From contig NZ_LMDC01000012.1 of assembly GCF_001425705.1 (NCBI RefSeq), positions 725,294 to 789,293 of the forward strand: a stretch of DNA of 64,000 bases, written 5' to 3'. The translations under genes and the position numbers were made by a program. Positions 15,633-24,574 of the stretch are shown here, piece after piece; position 1 is the stretch's first letter, and every line of letters begins with the position of its first letter. A model generated the notes under the pieces. It saw nothing but the letters and a program-made list of their open reading frames with translations. It did not search any database and was not told the DNA's origin. The stretch comes from Pelomonas sp. Root1217. GTDB taxonomy: Bacteria > Pseudomonadota > Gammaproteobacteria > Burkholderiales > Burkholderiaceae_C.

Positions 15633-17594
15633 ATGCCGATGTCTGCGCTGAAAGCCGTTGCGTCCCTGTTCCTTTGCTTGTTGCTAGTGGCCTGCGGTGG
15701 CGGTGGCGGCGATGCCACGCCGGCGCCCGGGCCGGTCACGGTGCCGCCCCTGGGAGCCCAATGCCTGAGCGGCTCCGTCGCACGCCTGGCCCTGCCCGCC
15801 GCGGCCGGTGTGGGGCGCAACCAGGAACTGGCGGTGCTGGCCTGCCCCGGCTCGCGGCTGGACAAGGTGCAGTGGCGCCAGACCGACGGCGCCGCGTTGG
15901 CCCTCGGTTCGGCGCGCTCGCAGGCCCTCAGCGTCACACCGGTTGCGGCGGGCCGCTATGCCTTTGCCTTGGACTTCACCGACGCGAAGGGAGCGGGCTA
16001 CAGCGGCCAGGCCGAGCTCAACGCCACGGCGCCCGACGCGACGCCGATGGTGATCCGCGGCGAACCGTCCGTGTGGGCGGGCGGCCAGACGTCGTTGCGG
16101 GCCTGGGTCGAGGGGCTGGCCGTGGCCGACTACCCGCTGGCGCGCGTGCGCTGGAGCCGCGTCGACGGCCCCGACGTGAACCTGGGCGACGCCGGCCAAT
16201 GGCGCGTCATCTTCACCGCACCTGCGGTGGCCGAAGACAGCCTGCTGCGCCTGCGCGCCGAGGCCACGCTGGCCGATGGGCGCAGCCTCAGCCAGGAGTT
16301 CAGCTTGCTCGTGCAGGCCTCGCCGCCTGCTGCGGCCTCGCCGCTGTTCGGCACTGGCAACCTGTCCTCGCGCGTCTATCCCTATGTGACCGGCGGCGCA
16401 CACGCGGCCGAACTGCGCGACTGCATCTACACGCCAGCCCTGAGCAATGCCACGCTGTGCACGCTGGGCCGCCTGCCGCTGCTGGGCACCGAGACACGCG
16501 GCGAGCTGCCCACCGTGGAGCAGGTGATGGCGCGCGTGCTGGTGTCCAACGACTGGATGGGCCAGCGCTTCGAGGCCTTTTTGCGCGAGCAGGACGTGAA
16601 CGGCGACTTCCGCCGCCTGCTCAACGCCACCACGGCCATCGTCATCGGCGCCCGGGTGCGGCCGGCCTTCTACTGGAGCGCCACCGGTGCCATCTACCTC
16701 GATGCCGACTATCTCTGGCAAACGCCCGCCGAGCGCGACACGGTCAGCGAAGCGCCCGACCCGCGCAGTGACTACGGTAACGACCTCGCCTACGCGATGC
16801 TGTGGCGCTATGTGCAGGGCAATCAGTCGGCTGGCGGGCGCAGCCCCGTGCTGGAGCGCAGCTCACGCGACAGCGCCGCGTTGATTCCGGCACTCGGCCG
16901 CCTGCTGTACCACGAGCTGACGCACGCCAACGACTTCCTGCCGCCGCGCGTGCACCTGCTGCTCAACAGGGGCCTGCGGGTCTACGAGGCCATCCCCGCC
17001 AACACCGCGTCCGAACAGCTGCGCACGCAGCAGCCGTTCTATTCGCAGGAGATGGTCGACCTGGGCCGGGTACAGTTCTTCGGCGTGGCATCGACGGCGG
17101 CGCAGCGGGCTTACCAGCCGGCCGACATCGTGCGCTTCTTCAGTGGCGACCGCGTCACGGACGACTACAGCTATTCCTGGCCGAGCGGCCAGAGCGTGCC
17201 GCGCGAGGATGCGGCCATGCTGGCCGAGGAGGCGCTGATGCAACTGCGCCACGGCGTGCTGCGCGATGTCGCGGTGACGCCGCAATTCCTGAGCGGTTCG
17301 AGCGCCGACCAGGTCGTGACCTGGGGCCAGCGCGGCCGCGTGGGCGACGCCACCATCAAGCCGCGCGTGGCGCTGGTGCTGGCCCAGACCATGCCCTGGC
17401 TGCCCGCCGGTTTCACCAACGGGCTGGCTGCGCCGGTTCCGTTGCGCGCCGGGCTGACCTGGGGCCAGAACCTCGACCAGGGCGCGTTGGCGGTTGGTGT
17501 GGTGAAGCCGCTGTCGCCCACCGAGCGGGCGCTGGAAGCCGACCTGGACGCCCAGCGCCGCGGCAGCCGCAAGGCCGCCGCGTTGGCGCGTTAG
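15633..17594 (+). CDS. Lipoprotein with HExxH motif (putative zinc peptidase)
   Basis: Exported lipoprotein of 653 residues. The signal peptide ends in LLVACGGGGG (Cys21), typical of outer-membrane lipoproteins. Residues of about 30-230 look like two Ig/PKD-like beta domains (for example VQWRQTDGAALALGSARSQ and RVRWSRVDGPDVNLGDAGQW). The C-terminal part has GRLLYHELTHANDF with His427-Glu428-His431, the HExxH zinc motif. A third ligand could be one of the glutamates in MLAEEALMQL, about 100 residues on. Family not recognised. It stands alone; its stop overlaps that of the convergent zinc-finger gene. The start has no clear ribosome-binding site. Confidence 0.78.
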   Translation: MPMSALKAVASLFLCLLLVACGGGGGDATPAPGPVTVPPLGAQCLSGSVARLALPAAAGVGRNQELAVLACPGSRLDKVQWRQTDGAALALGSARSQALSVTPVAAGRYAFALDFTDAKGAGYSGQAELNATAPDATPMVIRGEPSVWAGGQTSLRAWVEGLAVADYPLARVRWSRVDGPDVNLGDAGQWRVIFTAPAVAEDSLLRLRAEATLADGRSLSQEFSLLVQASPPAAASPLFGTGNLSSRVYPYVTGGAHAAELRDCIYTPALSNATLCTLGRLPLLGTETRGELPTVEQVMARVLVSNDWMGQRFEAFLREQDVNGDFRRLLNATTAIVIGARVRPAFYWSATGAIYLDADYLWQTPAERDTVSEAPDPRSDYGNDLAYAMLWRYVQGNQSAGGRSPVLERSSRDSAALIPALGRLLYHELTHANDFLPPRVHLLLNRGLRVYEAIPANTASEQLRTQQPFYSQEMVDLGRVQFFGVASTAAQRAYQPADIVRFFSGDRVTDDYSYSWPSGQSVPREDAAMLAEEALMQLRHGVLRDVAVTPQFLSGSSADQVVTWGQRGRVGDATIKPRVALVLAQTMPWLPAGFTNGLAAPVPLRAGLTWGQNLDQGALAVGVVKPLSPTERALEADLDAQRRGSRKAAALAR

Positions 17595-17806
17595 TGGCCG
17601 CTGGAAAGGACTTCGCCAGCCTTCAGCTTGTAGGCCGTGCCGCAATACGGGCACTGGCCCTGGCCGCCATGGGTCAGGTCGATGAAGACCTTGGGATGCG
17701 CGCTCCACAGCGGCATCTTGGGGTTGGGGCAGAAGACCGTGCCGTTGTCGTTGCAGTCCTTGGCCGTCACTTCGACGGTGGCGGCGGGTGTTTGGGTCGT
17801 GCTCAT
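17591..17806 (-). CDS. CHCC-type zinc-finger protein
   Basis: Small protein of 71 residues with a zf-CHCC domain. Ligands are visible in FCPNPKMPLWSAHPKVFI and in the C-terminal CPYCGTAYKL. Such proteins are homologues of the mitochondrial complex I subunit NDUFS6, and in beta-proteobacteria the gene is commonly found beside ilvE, as here (11 bp downstream). The ATG at 17806 is favoured over an upstream in-frame codon that lies inside ilvE. Confidence 0.88.
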   Translation of the reverse strand: MSTTQTPAATVEVTAKDCNDNGTVFCPNPKMPLWSAHPKVFIDLTHGGQGQCPYCGTAYKLKAGEVLSSGH

Positions 17807-17817
17807 GTTGCTTGCTC

Positions 17818-18750
17818 TCAGACCGAAGTCAGCCACTCGGCGTACTTGGGGTTGCGGCCGTTGACGATGTCGAAGAAGGCCGACTGGATCTTTTCGGTGA
17901 TTGGACCCCGTGACCCCGAACCGATCTCGACGCGGTCCAGCTCGCGGATGGGCGTCACTTCAGCGGCAGTGCCAGTGAAAAAAGCCTCGTCGCAGATGTA
18001 GACCTCGTCGCGGGTGATGCGCTTCTCGACCAGCTTCAGGCCCAGGTCCTGGCAGATCGCGAAAATGGTGTTGCGGGTGATGCCATTGAGCGCGCCGGCC
18101 GACAGGTCGGGCGTGTAGACGACGCCGCCCTTGATGACGAACAGGTTCTCGCCGGCGCCTTCAGACACGAAGCCGGAGGCGTCCAGCAGCAGGGCCTCGT
18201 CGTAGCCGTCGTCGGTGGCTTCCATGTTGGCCAGGATGGAGTTGGTGTAGTTGGACACCGTCTTGGCCTGCGTCATCGTGATGTTGACGTGGTGGCGCGT
18301 GTAGGAGCTGGTCTTGACGCGGATGCCGCGCTTCATGCCTTCCTCACCGAGGTAGGCGCCCCAGCTCCAGGCGGCCACCATCAGGTGCACCTGGTTGCCC
18401 TTGGGGCTGACGCCCAGCTTCTCGGAGCCGATCCAGATCAGTGGGCGGATGTAGGCGCTCTTCAGGCCGTTGGCCTTGACGACGGCGCGCTGGGCCTCGT
18501 TGACCTGCTCCATCGAGAAGGGGATCTTCATGCGCAGGATCTTGCCGCTGTTGAACAGGCGCTGGGTGTGCTCCTGCAGGCGGAAGATGGCCGTGCCGTT
18601 GACCGTGTCATAGGCGCGCACGCCCTCGAAGGCGCCGCAGCCGTAGTGCAGGGTGTGGGTCAGCACGTGGATCTTGGCGTCGCGCCAGTCGACGAGCTCG
18701 CCGTCCATCCAGATCTTGCCGTCGCGGTCGTGCAGGGGGGCGGGAACCAT
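17818..18750 (-). CDS. ilvE: Branched-chain amino acid aminotransferase
   Basis: PLP enzyme that interconverts Leu, Ile and Val with their 2-oxo acids, class IV fold, 310 residues. The PLP lysine is Lys163 in MTQAKTVSNY. The N-terminal segments KIHVLTHTLHYGCGAFEGVR and YIRPLIW, and the C-terminal EVYICDEAFFTGTAAEVTPI, are diagnostic. TGGAG precedes the ATG. It is followed by a zinc-finger gene, and the upstream membrane-protein gene is 36 bp away on the same strand. Confidence 0.95.
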   Translation of the reverse strand: MVPAPLHDRDGKIWMDGELVDWRDAKIHVLTHTLHYGCGAFEGVRAYDTVNGTAIFRLQEHTQRLFNSGKILRMKIPFSMEQVNEAQRAVVKANGLKSAYIRPLIWIGSEKLGVSPKGNQVHLMVAAWSWGAYLGEEGMKRGIRVKTSSYTRHHVNITMTQAKTVSNYTNSILANMEATDDGYDEALLLDASGFVSEGAGENLFVIKGGVVYTPDLSAGALNGITRNTIFAICQDLGLKLVEKRITRDEVYICDEAFFTGTAAEVTPIRELDRVEIGSGSRGPITEKIQSAFFDIVNGRNPKYAEWLTSV

Positions 18751-18786
18751 CGTTACTCCAGTGCGTGCGGGTGAAAACCGGCGATT

Positions 18787-19164
18787 TTACGAAGAGCCGT
18801 CCGCGCGGATCAGCCGCCACTCGACGAGCTTGCCTTTCACGAGCTTGACTTCCACCGCATCGCCGCCTGCGTCGCGCCACACAAAAGTCTCTGGCGCCTG
18901 CTTCACGCCGAGGCTGCCGGCTAGCCCGATCAGGTCGACCAGCTTCATGCCGGCGTGCAGTTTGCTGTTCAGCATGACCGCATTGGCCACCGAGCCCAGC
19001 GGGGCCGCGCCGGCCACCTTCATGACCCGCATCAGCCGCGAGATCTGCAGCAGCAGCCAGAAGACGATGCCCGTCGTCGCGAAGATGACGCCCTGCCAGC
19101 CGAGCAGCGCGCCGCCACCAATGAGGGCGGCCAGCGCCAGGCCGACGCCGATCCACGGATTCAT
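18787..19164 (-). CDS. Hypothetical two-helix membrane protein
   Basis: Protein of 125 residues with two N-terminal hydrophobic helices (about 3-20 and 24-41) and a cytoplasmic C-terminal part that may form a small beta domain (ETFVWRDAGGDAVEVKLVKG). The family was not recognised by name. Its ATG overlaps the stop of the antibiotic-monooxygenase-like gene by 4 nt, so it is translated with that gene. It lies just upstream of ilvE. Confidence 0.75.
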   Translation of the reverse strand: MNPWIGVGLALAALIGGGALLGWQGVIFATTGIVFWLLLQISRLMRVMKVAGAAPLGSVANAVMLNSKLHAGMKLVDLIGLAGSLGVKQAPETFVWRDAGGDAVEVKLVKGKLVEWRLIRADGSS

Positions 19165-19508
19165 GCTTGCGGGTCCCGGCTGCCGTCTTCACGTTGCCAG
19201 GCATACGCCCGCTCGACCTTGGCCACGCGCAAGGTGTAGTGCTCGTACCAGTCGCTGCGGCCGGTGTCGCGCGCGATCTTGTGCTCGGCATTGCGGCGCC
19301 AGGCGGCGATGTCTTCGGGGCTGCGCCAGTAGGAGACCGTGATGCCCAGGCCATCCTCGCCTCGGCTGCTTTCCACGCCCAGATAGCCCGGCTGCTCGGC
19401 CGCCAGCGCCACCATGCGGTCGGCCATGTCGCCATAGCCGCTATCGACGGGCGTGCGCTGGCTGGTGAAGATGACGGCGTAATACGGGGGCGGGGGCAGT
19501 GCGCTCAT
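19161..19508 (-). CDS. Antibiotic biosynthesis monooxygenase-like (ABM) protein
   Basis: Small dimeric alpha+beta barrel-type protein of 115 residues. YYAVIFTSQRT, the segment ADRMVALAAEQPGYLGVES and ITVSYWRSPEDIAAWRRNAE are typical for ABM-domain proteins of the YqjZ type. These may act as cofactor-free monooxygenases or haem-degrading relatives, but often have unknown roles. The start at 19508 is chosen because upstream sequence in this frame overlaps the VOC gene without homology. The stop overlaps the next gene (ATGA). Confidence 0.85.
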   Translation of the reverse strand: MSALPPPPYYAVIFTSQRTPVDSGYGDMADRMVALAAEQPGYLGVESSRGEDGLGITVSYWRSPEDIAAWRRNAEHKIARDTGRSDWYEHYTLRVAKVERAYAWQREDGSRDPQA

Positions 19509-19518
19509 GGCGCACATC

Positions 19519-19923
19519 CTAGAGCCGCGTGACCTCGACGCTGTCGGCCGAACGCCGCGTCGGCCCGTGATAGACCGCCTCGATGTTGTTGCCGTCGGGG
19601 TCCAGCACGAAGGCGGCGTAATAGCCCGGGTGGTAGTGGCGCGGACCGGGTGCACCGCGGTCGCGGCCACCGGCGGCCAGCGTCATCGCGTGGAAGCGCC
19701 TGACCTCGTCCTCGCTGCGCGCCTGGAAGGCCAGGTGCACATGCGACACCCGGCTTTCAGCCTCATCGACATAGAACTCGTCGGCATAGAAGCAGCCCTC
19801 TGCTTCACCGAAGGCCTCCAGCCGCCCGATGGCCTCGAGCGCCGCGCGGTAGAAGCGCCGGCTGGCCGCCAGGTTGCTCACGCGCAGGTGCACGTGGTCA
19901 AGCAGGCGGCCGCAGTGCTCCAT
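19519..19923 (-). CDS. VOC superfamily (glyoxalase/dioxygenase-like) protein
   Basis: Metal-dependent or ligand-binding VOC-fold protein of 134 residues. The paired beta-alpha-beta modules begin with LLDHVHLRVSNLAASRRFYR and end with FVLDPDGNNIEAVYH. Possible metal ligands are His10 (or His12), a glutamate in EFYVDEAES and the final Glu. Substrate unknown. Part of a minus-strand run from PilZ (8 bp upstream) to the ABM gene. Confidence 0.87.
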   Translation of the reverse strand: MEHCGRLLDHVHLRVSNLAASRRFYRAALEAIGRLEAFGEAEGCFYADEFYVDEAESRVSHVHLAFQARSEDEVRRFHAMTLAAGGRDRGAPGPRHYHPGYYAAFVLDPDGNNIEAVYHGPTRRSADSVEVTRL

Positions 19924-19930
19924 GCCGGCC

Positions 19931-20362
19931 TTACTTGGCGACTTTCAACAGCACGCAGCGCACCCATTGCCCCGATTCGAGCGCGTCCTTGTGGCCGTTC
20001 AGGAACTGCTCGGCGGTGGAGTTGCGCGCTGTGAAGCACATGCCGTGCAGGATGCCCATGCGCGGCACCGGCCGCGACCATTTGCGCTCGACGACGCCGT
20101 TGAACCAGGACACCTGCTCGTCGTCGCTGTCCACGTCGGCGCGGCCCAGCAGCAGCACGACCTCGTATTTGTCCTCGGTCAGCGGCTCGGCAGCGCTGGT
20201 CAAGACCTGCAGGCCGCCGTCGCTCATGTTCAGCACCAGGCCGGCCGGCCCCTGGCTGAACTGCACCGGCTTGAAGACCCAACCGGGCAGGGAGTCGGCA
20301 TCGTGCTGGGCGGCCAGGAAATCGGTGCGTGCGTGCTGCCTGAGATTGGCGTGATCTGACAT
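19931..20362 (-). CDS. PilZ domain protein (c-di-GMP receptor)
   Basis: Cytosolic protein of 143 residues consisting of one PilZ-type domain. Both c-di-GMP binding motifs are present: RxxxR as RQHAR (Arg8, Arg12) and [D/N]xSxxG as NMSDGG (Asn45 to Gly50). It should therefore bind c-di-GMP and act as a small adaptor of motility, pili or exopolysaccharide. This fits with the two diguanylate cyclases at the left edge. It lies downstream of radA (84 bp) and upstream of the VOC gene. Confidence 0.85.
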   Translation of the reverse strand: MSDHANLRQHARTDFLAAQHDADSLPGWVFKPVQFSQGPAGLVLNMSDGGLQVLTSAAEPLTEDKYEVVLLLGRADVDSDDEQVSWFNGVVERKWSRPVPRMGILHGMCFTARNSTAEQFLNGHKDALESGQWVRCVLLKVAK

Positions 20363-20445
20363 GAAGGGGGTCCTCCGGTGCGAGGCCCCGATCCTAAGCA
20401 GACTTTGGCGTGGCGTGCACCATGGAAACCTGCTGTCGCAAATGC

Positions 20446-21810
20446 TCAGACCAGGCCGCGCAGGACTTCGATGGCCTGCTCGACGCGCTCGACAGCGTGG
20501 ATGGTCAACCCCTCAATGGCCTTTTTCGGCGCATTCGCCTTGGGCACGACGGCCACGCTGAAGCCCAGCTTGGCGGCCTCCTTCAGCCGTTCCTGGCCGC
20601 GCGGCGCGGGGCGCACTTCGCCGGCCAGGCCGATCTCGCCGAAAGCGATGAAGCCCTTGGGCAGGGGCTTGCCGCGCAGGCTGCTCTGGATCGCCAGCAG
20701 CACCGCCAGGTCGGCCGCCGGCTCGCTGATGCGCACGCCGCCCACCGCATTGACGAACACGTCCTGGTCGCCCGTGGCCACGCCCGCATGGCGGTGCAGC
20801 ACGGCCAGCAGCATGGCCAGGCGGTCGCGGTCCAGGCCGACGGACAGCCGCCGCGGGCTGACGCCGCCGCTGTCCACCAGCGCCTGCAGCTCCACCAGCA
20901 GCGGGCGCGTGCCTTCCAGCGTGACGAGCACGCAGCTGCCGGGCACGGGCTCGGCATGGGTGGACAGGAAGATGGCGCTCGGGTTGGTCACGCCCTTGAG
21001 CCCCTTCTCCGTCATCGCGAACACGCCGATCTCGTTGACCGCGCCGAAGCGGTTCTTGATGGCGCGCACGAGGCGGAAGCTGCTGTGGGTGTCGCCCTCG
21101 AAATACAGCACCGTGTCGACGATGTGCTCCAGCACGCGCGGGCCGGCCAGCGCACCTTCCTTTGTGACGTGGCCGACCAGCACGATGGCGCAGCCGCGCG
21201 CCTTGGCCGTGCGCGTCAGTTGCGCCGCGCATTCACGCACCTGGGCGACGGAGCCGGGCGCGGAAGAGAGCTGCTCGGAGTACAGCGTCTGGATGGAGTC
21301 GATGACGCAGAAGTCCGGCTCCTCGACGTCGATGGTGGCCAGGATGCGCTCCAGGCTGATCTCGGCCAGCACGCGCACCTTGGTGCCCGACAGGCCCAGC
21401 CGCCGCGAGCGCATCGCGACCTGGGCACCACTTTCCTCGCCGGTGACATAGAGCACCTTGACGGTTTGAGACAGGGACTCGACGGCCTGCAGCAACAGCG
21501 TCGACTTGCCGATGCCCGGGTCGCCGCCGATCAGCACCACGCCACCGGCGACGATGCCGCCGCCCAGCACGCGGTCCAGCTCCTCCTGGCCCGTGGGCGT
21601 GCGCTCGAAGTCGCTGGCCTCGATCTCGGAGAGCGTGGCCACCGGCTGGCTCTTGGCCAGCGACTGGTAGCGGTTCTTGACGCCGCCAGTCGGCTCGGCG
21701 ACGCCCTCGGTCAGCGTGTTCCAGGCGCCGCAGTGCGGGCATTTGCCCAGCCATTTGGCGTTGGTGCCGCCACATTCGGTGCAGGTGTAGATGCTCTTGC
21801 TTGTCGCCAT
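20446..21810 (-). CDS. radA: DNA repair protein RadA
   Basis: RecA-related ATPase (454 residues) that drives branch migration in homologous recombination. It has an N-terminal zinc finger (Cys10, Cys13, Cys24, Cys27), Walker A GDPGIGKST at about 96-104, the RadA-specific KNRFG motif at 252-256 and a C-terminal Lon-protease-like domain. The ATG overlaps the last base of the stop of the upstream MFS gene (TGATG), so the two are translationally coupled. Confidence 0.97.
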   Translation of the reverse strand: MATSKSIYTCTECGGTNAKWLGKCPHCGAWNTLTEGVAEPTGGVKNRYQSLAKSQPVATLSEIEASDFERTPTGQEELDRVLGGGIVAGGVVLIGGDPGIGKSTLLLQAVESLSQTVKVLYVTGEESGAQVAMRSRRLGLSGTKVRVLAEISLERILATIDVEEPDFCVIDSIQTLYSEQLSSAPGSVAQVRECAAQLTRTAKARGCAIVLVGHVTKEGALAGPRVLEHIVDTVLYFEGDTHSSFRLVRAIKNRFGAVNEIGVFAMTEKGLKGVTNPSAIFLSTHAEPVPGSCVLVTLEGTRPLLVELQALVDSGGVSPRRLSVGLDRDRLAMLLAVLHRHAGVATGDQDVFVNAVGGVRISEPAADLAVLLAIQSSLRGKPLPKGFIAFGEIGLAGEVRPAPRGQERLKEAAKLGFSVAVVPKANAPKKAIEGLTIHAVERVEQAIEVLRGLV

Positions 21811-22985
21811 CAGCGCATTGTCGCGGCCGGGCGCACCCAGGCTGTCAGCAGCAGCGCCGCGGCCAGCGCGCAGCCGGCCGAGAAGCCGAAGGCGACGGTG
21901 GCCGACAGGCCCTCCCACAGCCAGCCGAACAGCAGCGAGGCCGGCAGCAGCATGGCCCCCATGACCAGGTTGAGCCAGCCAAAGGCAGTGCCGCGCTGTT
22001 CGGCCGGCGCCAGGTCGGCCAGCAACGCGCGTTCGACGCCTTCCGTCGCGGCCATGAAGATGCCGTAGAGGCCAAACAGCAGGTACAGCCGCCAGCCCGG
22101 CGCGGCCCACGCCGCCATGCCGATGTAGAAGGTGGCATAGGCGACATAGCCGACCACCAGCAGGCGCACGCGGCCGACGCGGTCGGACAGGCCGCCCAGG
22201 GGCACCGAGAACAGCGCCGCCACGCCCGACACCGCGGCCCACAGCAGCGGCACCTGGGCCTCGGCCACGCCAAGCTCCTTGGCGCGCAGCAGCAGGAACA
22301 TATTGCTGGAGTTTCCCAGCGTGAACAGCGCAACGACGACGAGGTAGCGCCGCAGCGGCTTGGGCAGGCCAGCCAGCGTCCAACTGAAGCGCGGTGGCGC
22401 GGTGGCCGGTGGCGGGGCTTCCCGCACCGCCAGCGTCAGCCCCAGGCAGAGCAGGCCGGGAATGAGGGCCCACAGGAAAACCTGGCCCAGCGGCACGCCG
22501 GCACTCAGCAGCGCCCAAGCCAGCAGCGGCCCGATGACGGCACCGGCGTTATCCATGGCGCGGTGCAGGCCGAAGGCCAGGCCGCGCTGGCCGGGCCCGA
22601 TGTTGGCAGCCAGCAGCGCGTCACGCGGCGCGGCACGCACGGCCTTGGCGACGCGGTCGGTCAGGCGCAGGGCCAGCAGCAGCGGCCAGCCGGCGACAAA
22701 GGCGATCAGCGGCCGCGCGATGCCGGCCAGGCCGTAGCCGGCGATGACCCAGGGTTTGCTGCGCCCGCTGCGGTCCACCATGACGCCGGTCCAGAGCTTG
22801 AGCAGGCTGGCCAGCGCTTCGGCCACGCCCTCGATGAGGCCCAGCACTCGCGGGCCGGCCATCAGCACGCCGCTCAAGTACAAGGGCACGAGGGGGTAGA
22901 CCAGCTCGCTGGCGCTGTCGTTGACCAGGCTGATCAGGCCGAGCAGCCAGACGCTGCGCGGCAGTGAGAAAAGGGCCTTCAACAT
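21810..22985 (-). CDS. MFS transporter
   Basis: Inner-membrane permease of 391 residues with about 12 hydrophobic helices. Typical MFS loop motifs appear, for example LWTGVMVDRSGRSKPWVI and PLGGLSDRVGRVRLLVVG. Substrate unknown. It starts 60 bp from the divergent LysE-type exporter and its stop overlaps the radA start, so it shares a transcript with radA. Confidence 0.88.
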   Translation of the reverse strand: MLKALFSLPRSVWLLGLISLVNDSASELVYPLVPLYLSGVLMAGPRVLGLIEGVAEALASLLKLWTGVMVDRSGRSKPWVIAGYGLAGIARPLIAFVAGWPLLLALRLTDRVAKAVRAAPRDALLAANIGPGQRGLAFGLHRAMDNAGAVIGPLLAWALLSAGVPLGQVFLWALIPGLLCLGLTLAVREAPPPATAPPRFSWTLAGLPKPLRRYLVVVALFTLGNSSNMFLLLRAKELGVAEAQVPLLWAAVSGVAALFSVPLGGLSDRVGRVRLLVVGYVAYATFYIGMAAWAAPGWRLYLLFGLYGIFMAATEGVERALLADLAPAEQRGTAFGWLNLVMGAMLLPASLLFGWLWEGLSATVAFGFSAGCALAAALLLTAWVRPAATMR

Positions 22986-23045
22986 CGGGTCAATGTAGCT
23001 GCGTGGGACACTCCCGGTCTTGCAGTTTTCTCGACGGAGCCGGTC

Positions 23046-23675
23046 ATGGAGTTCTCAGTCTGGTTGGCGTTTTTCGCGGCGTCCTGGGCGATCAGCCTGT
23101 CGCCGGGCGCGGGCGCCGTCGCGGCGATGAGCGCGGGCCTGAGCCACGGCTTCAGGCGCGGCTATTTCATGACCTTCGGCCTCATCCTGGGCATCCTGAC
23201 CCAGGTCGTCCTCGTCGGTGCCGGCCTGGGCGCGCTGATCGCGGCCTCGTCGCTGGGCTTTGCCCTCGTCAAGTGGGCGGGCGTGGGCTACCTCGTCTGG
23301 CTGGGTGTGCAGCAATGGCGTGCACCGGCCAAGCCCATGGTGGCCGCCGATGACGGCGCCGTGGTGGCCACGCGCCGCCAACTGGTGCTGCGCGGCTGGG
23401 GCATCAATGCCGTCAACCCCAAGGGCACGGTCTTCCTGCTGGCCGTCGTGCCGCAGTTCCTGGACCTGCATGCCGCATTGGCGCCCCAATACCTCGTCAT
23501 CGGCTGTACCCTGGCCTTCACTGATCTCGTCGTCATGGCCGGCTACACGGCGCTGGCCGCACGCGTGCTGGCAGCGCTGAAGAGCGAGAGCCACATCAAG
23601 ACGCTGAACCGCGTCTTCGGCTCGCTGTTCGTCGCGGCCGGTGCGCTGCTGGCGACCTTCAAGCGCGCGGCTTGA
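23046..23675 (+). CDS. LysE/RhtB family amino acid exporter
   Basis: Inner-membrane exporter of 209 residues with about six hydrophobic helices and the family start WAISLSPGAGAVAAMSAGL. Relatives export lysine, homoserine or threonine; the specific substrate cannot be told. A CGGAG element precedes the ATG. The stop overlaps the start of the EamA gene (TGATG), making a two-gene export operon. Confidence 0.9.
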   Translation: MEFSVWLAFFAASWAISLSPGAGAVAAMSAGLSHGFRRGYFMTFGLILGILTQVVLVGAGLGALIAASSLGFALVKWAGVGYLVWLGVQQWRAPAKPMVAADDGAVVATRRQLVLRGWGINAVNPKGTVFLLAVVPQFLDLHAALAPQYLVIGCTLAFTDLVVMAGYTALAARVLAALKSESHIKTLNRVFGSLFVAAGALLATFKRAA

Positions 23676-24574
23676 TGGCGGCGGGAGACAAGCCCGGCCG
23701 CCTGCCCACCTGGTTCCTCTTCCTGGCCCCGGTCGCGATCTGGGCCAGCACCTGGCACGTCATCCTCTACCAGCTCGCGTCGACGGTGCCGGCGCTGACG
23801 TCGGTCGGCTGGCGCTTCGCGCTGTCGGCATTGATGCTGGCGGGCCTGGCGCGCTGGCAGGGCACGTCGCTGACGCTGCCGCCCTATGCCCACGGCTACA
23901 TGCTGGCCACCGGCGTCGTCCAGTACGCCGGCAACTATTGGGCGGTCTACGAAGCCGAGCGCCTGGTGCCCAGCGGCCTGGTCGCCGTGCTGTTCTGCCT
24001 GATGGTGTTCATGAACGCGCTGGTGGCCTGGCTGCTGTGGCGCCAGCCGGTCAGCCGGCGCTTCCTCATCGCGTCCAGCGGCGCAGTGCTGGGCGTGGCG
24101 CTGATCTTCTGGCCGGAGATCGCCTCCACCGGCGCGCGGCCGAATGCGGCGCTGGGGCTGGGGCTGAGCTTCTTCGCCGTGGTGGTCGCTGTCATCGGCG
24201 GCTTCTTCACGCTGGTGCTGACGCGCCGCGGCCTGCCGCTGGTGCCGGTGCTGGCCTGGAGCATGGGCTATGGCGCGGCCTTCCTGCTGCTGATGTCGGT
24301 GATGCTCGGCCACGGCCTGCCGTTTGACGGCGCCTGGACCTATGTCGGCAGCCTGGTCTACCTGGCCGCCCTCGGCTCGGTCGTCGCCTTCACGCTGTAC
24401 TACAAGCTCGCCGAGCGCCGCGGCCCGGCGCAGGCGGCGCTGGTGGGCGTGCTGGTACCCGTCATCGCGCTGATGGTGTCGGCCGCGCTGGAGGGCTGGC
24501 AGGCGACGCCGCTGTCGGTGGGCGGCATGGTGTTGTGCCTGGCCAGCCTCTACGGCGCGACGCGGCCGGCCTGA
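23675..24574 (+). CDS. EamA/DMT family transporter
   Basis: Drug/metabolite-type permease of 299 residues with ten predicted helices in two EamA repeats (first repeat around PVAIWASTWHVILY, second around ALGLGLSFFAVVVAVIGGFF). The ATG used overlaps the LysE stop; a TTG directly before it is possible. Likely exports metabolites together with the LysE-type protein. Its 3' end overlaps the convergent tetR by 25 bp. Confidence 0.88.
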   Translation: MAAGDKPGRLPTWFLFLAPVAIWASTWHVILYQLASTVPALTSVGWRFALSALMLAGLARWQGTSLTLPPYAHGYMLATGVVQYAGNYWAVYEAERLVPSGLVAVLFCLMVFMNALVAWLLWRQPVSRRFLIASSGAVLGVALIFWPEIASTGARPNAALGLGLSFFAVVVAVIGGFFTLVLTRRGLPLVPVLAWSMGYGAAFLLLMSVMLGHGLPFDGAWTYVGSLVYLAALGSVVAFTLYYKLAERRGPAQAALVGVLVPVIALMVSAALEGWQATPLSVGGMVLCLASLYGATRPA

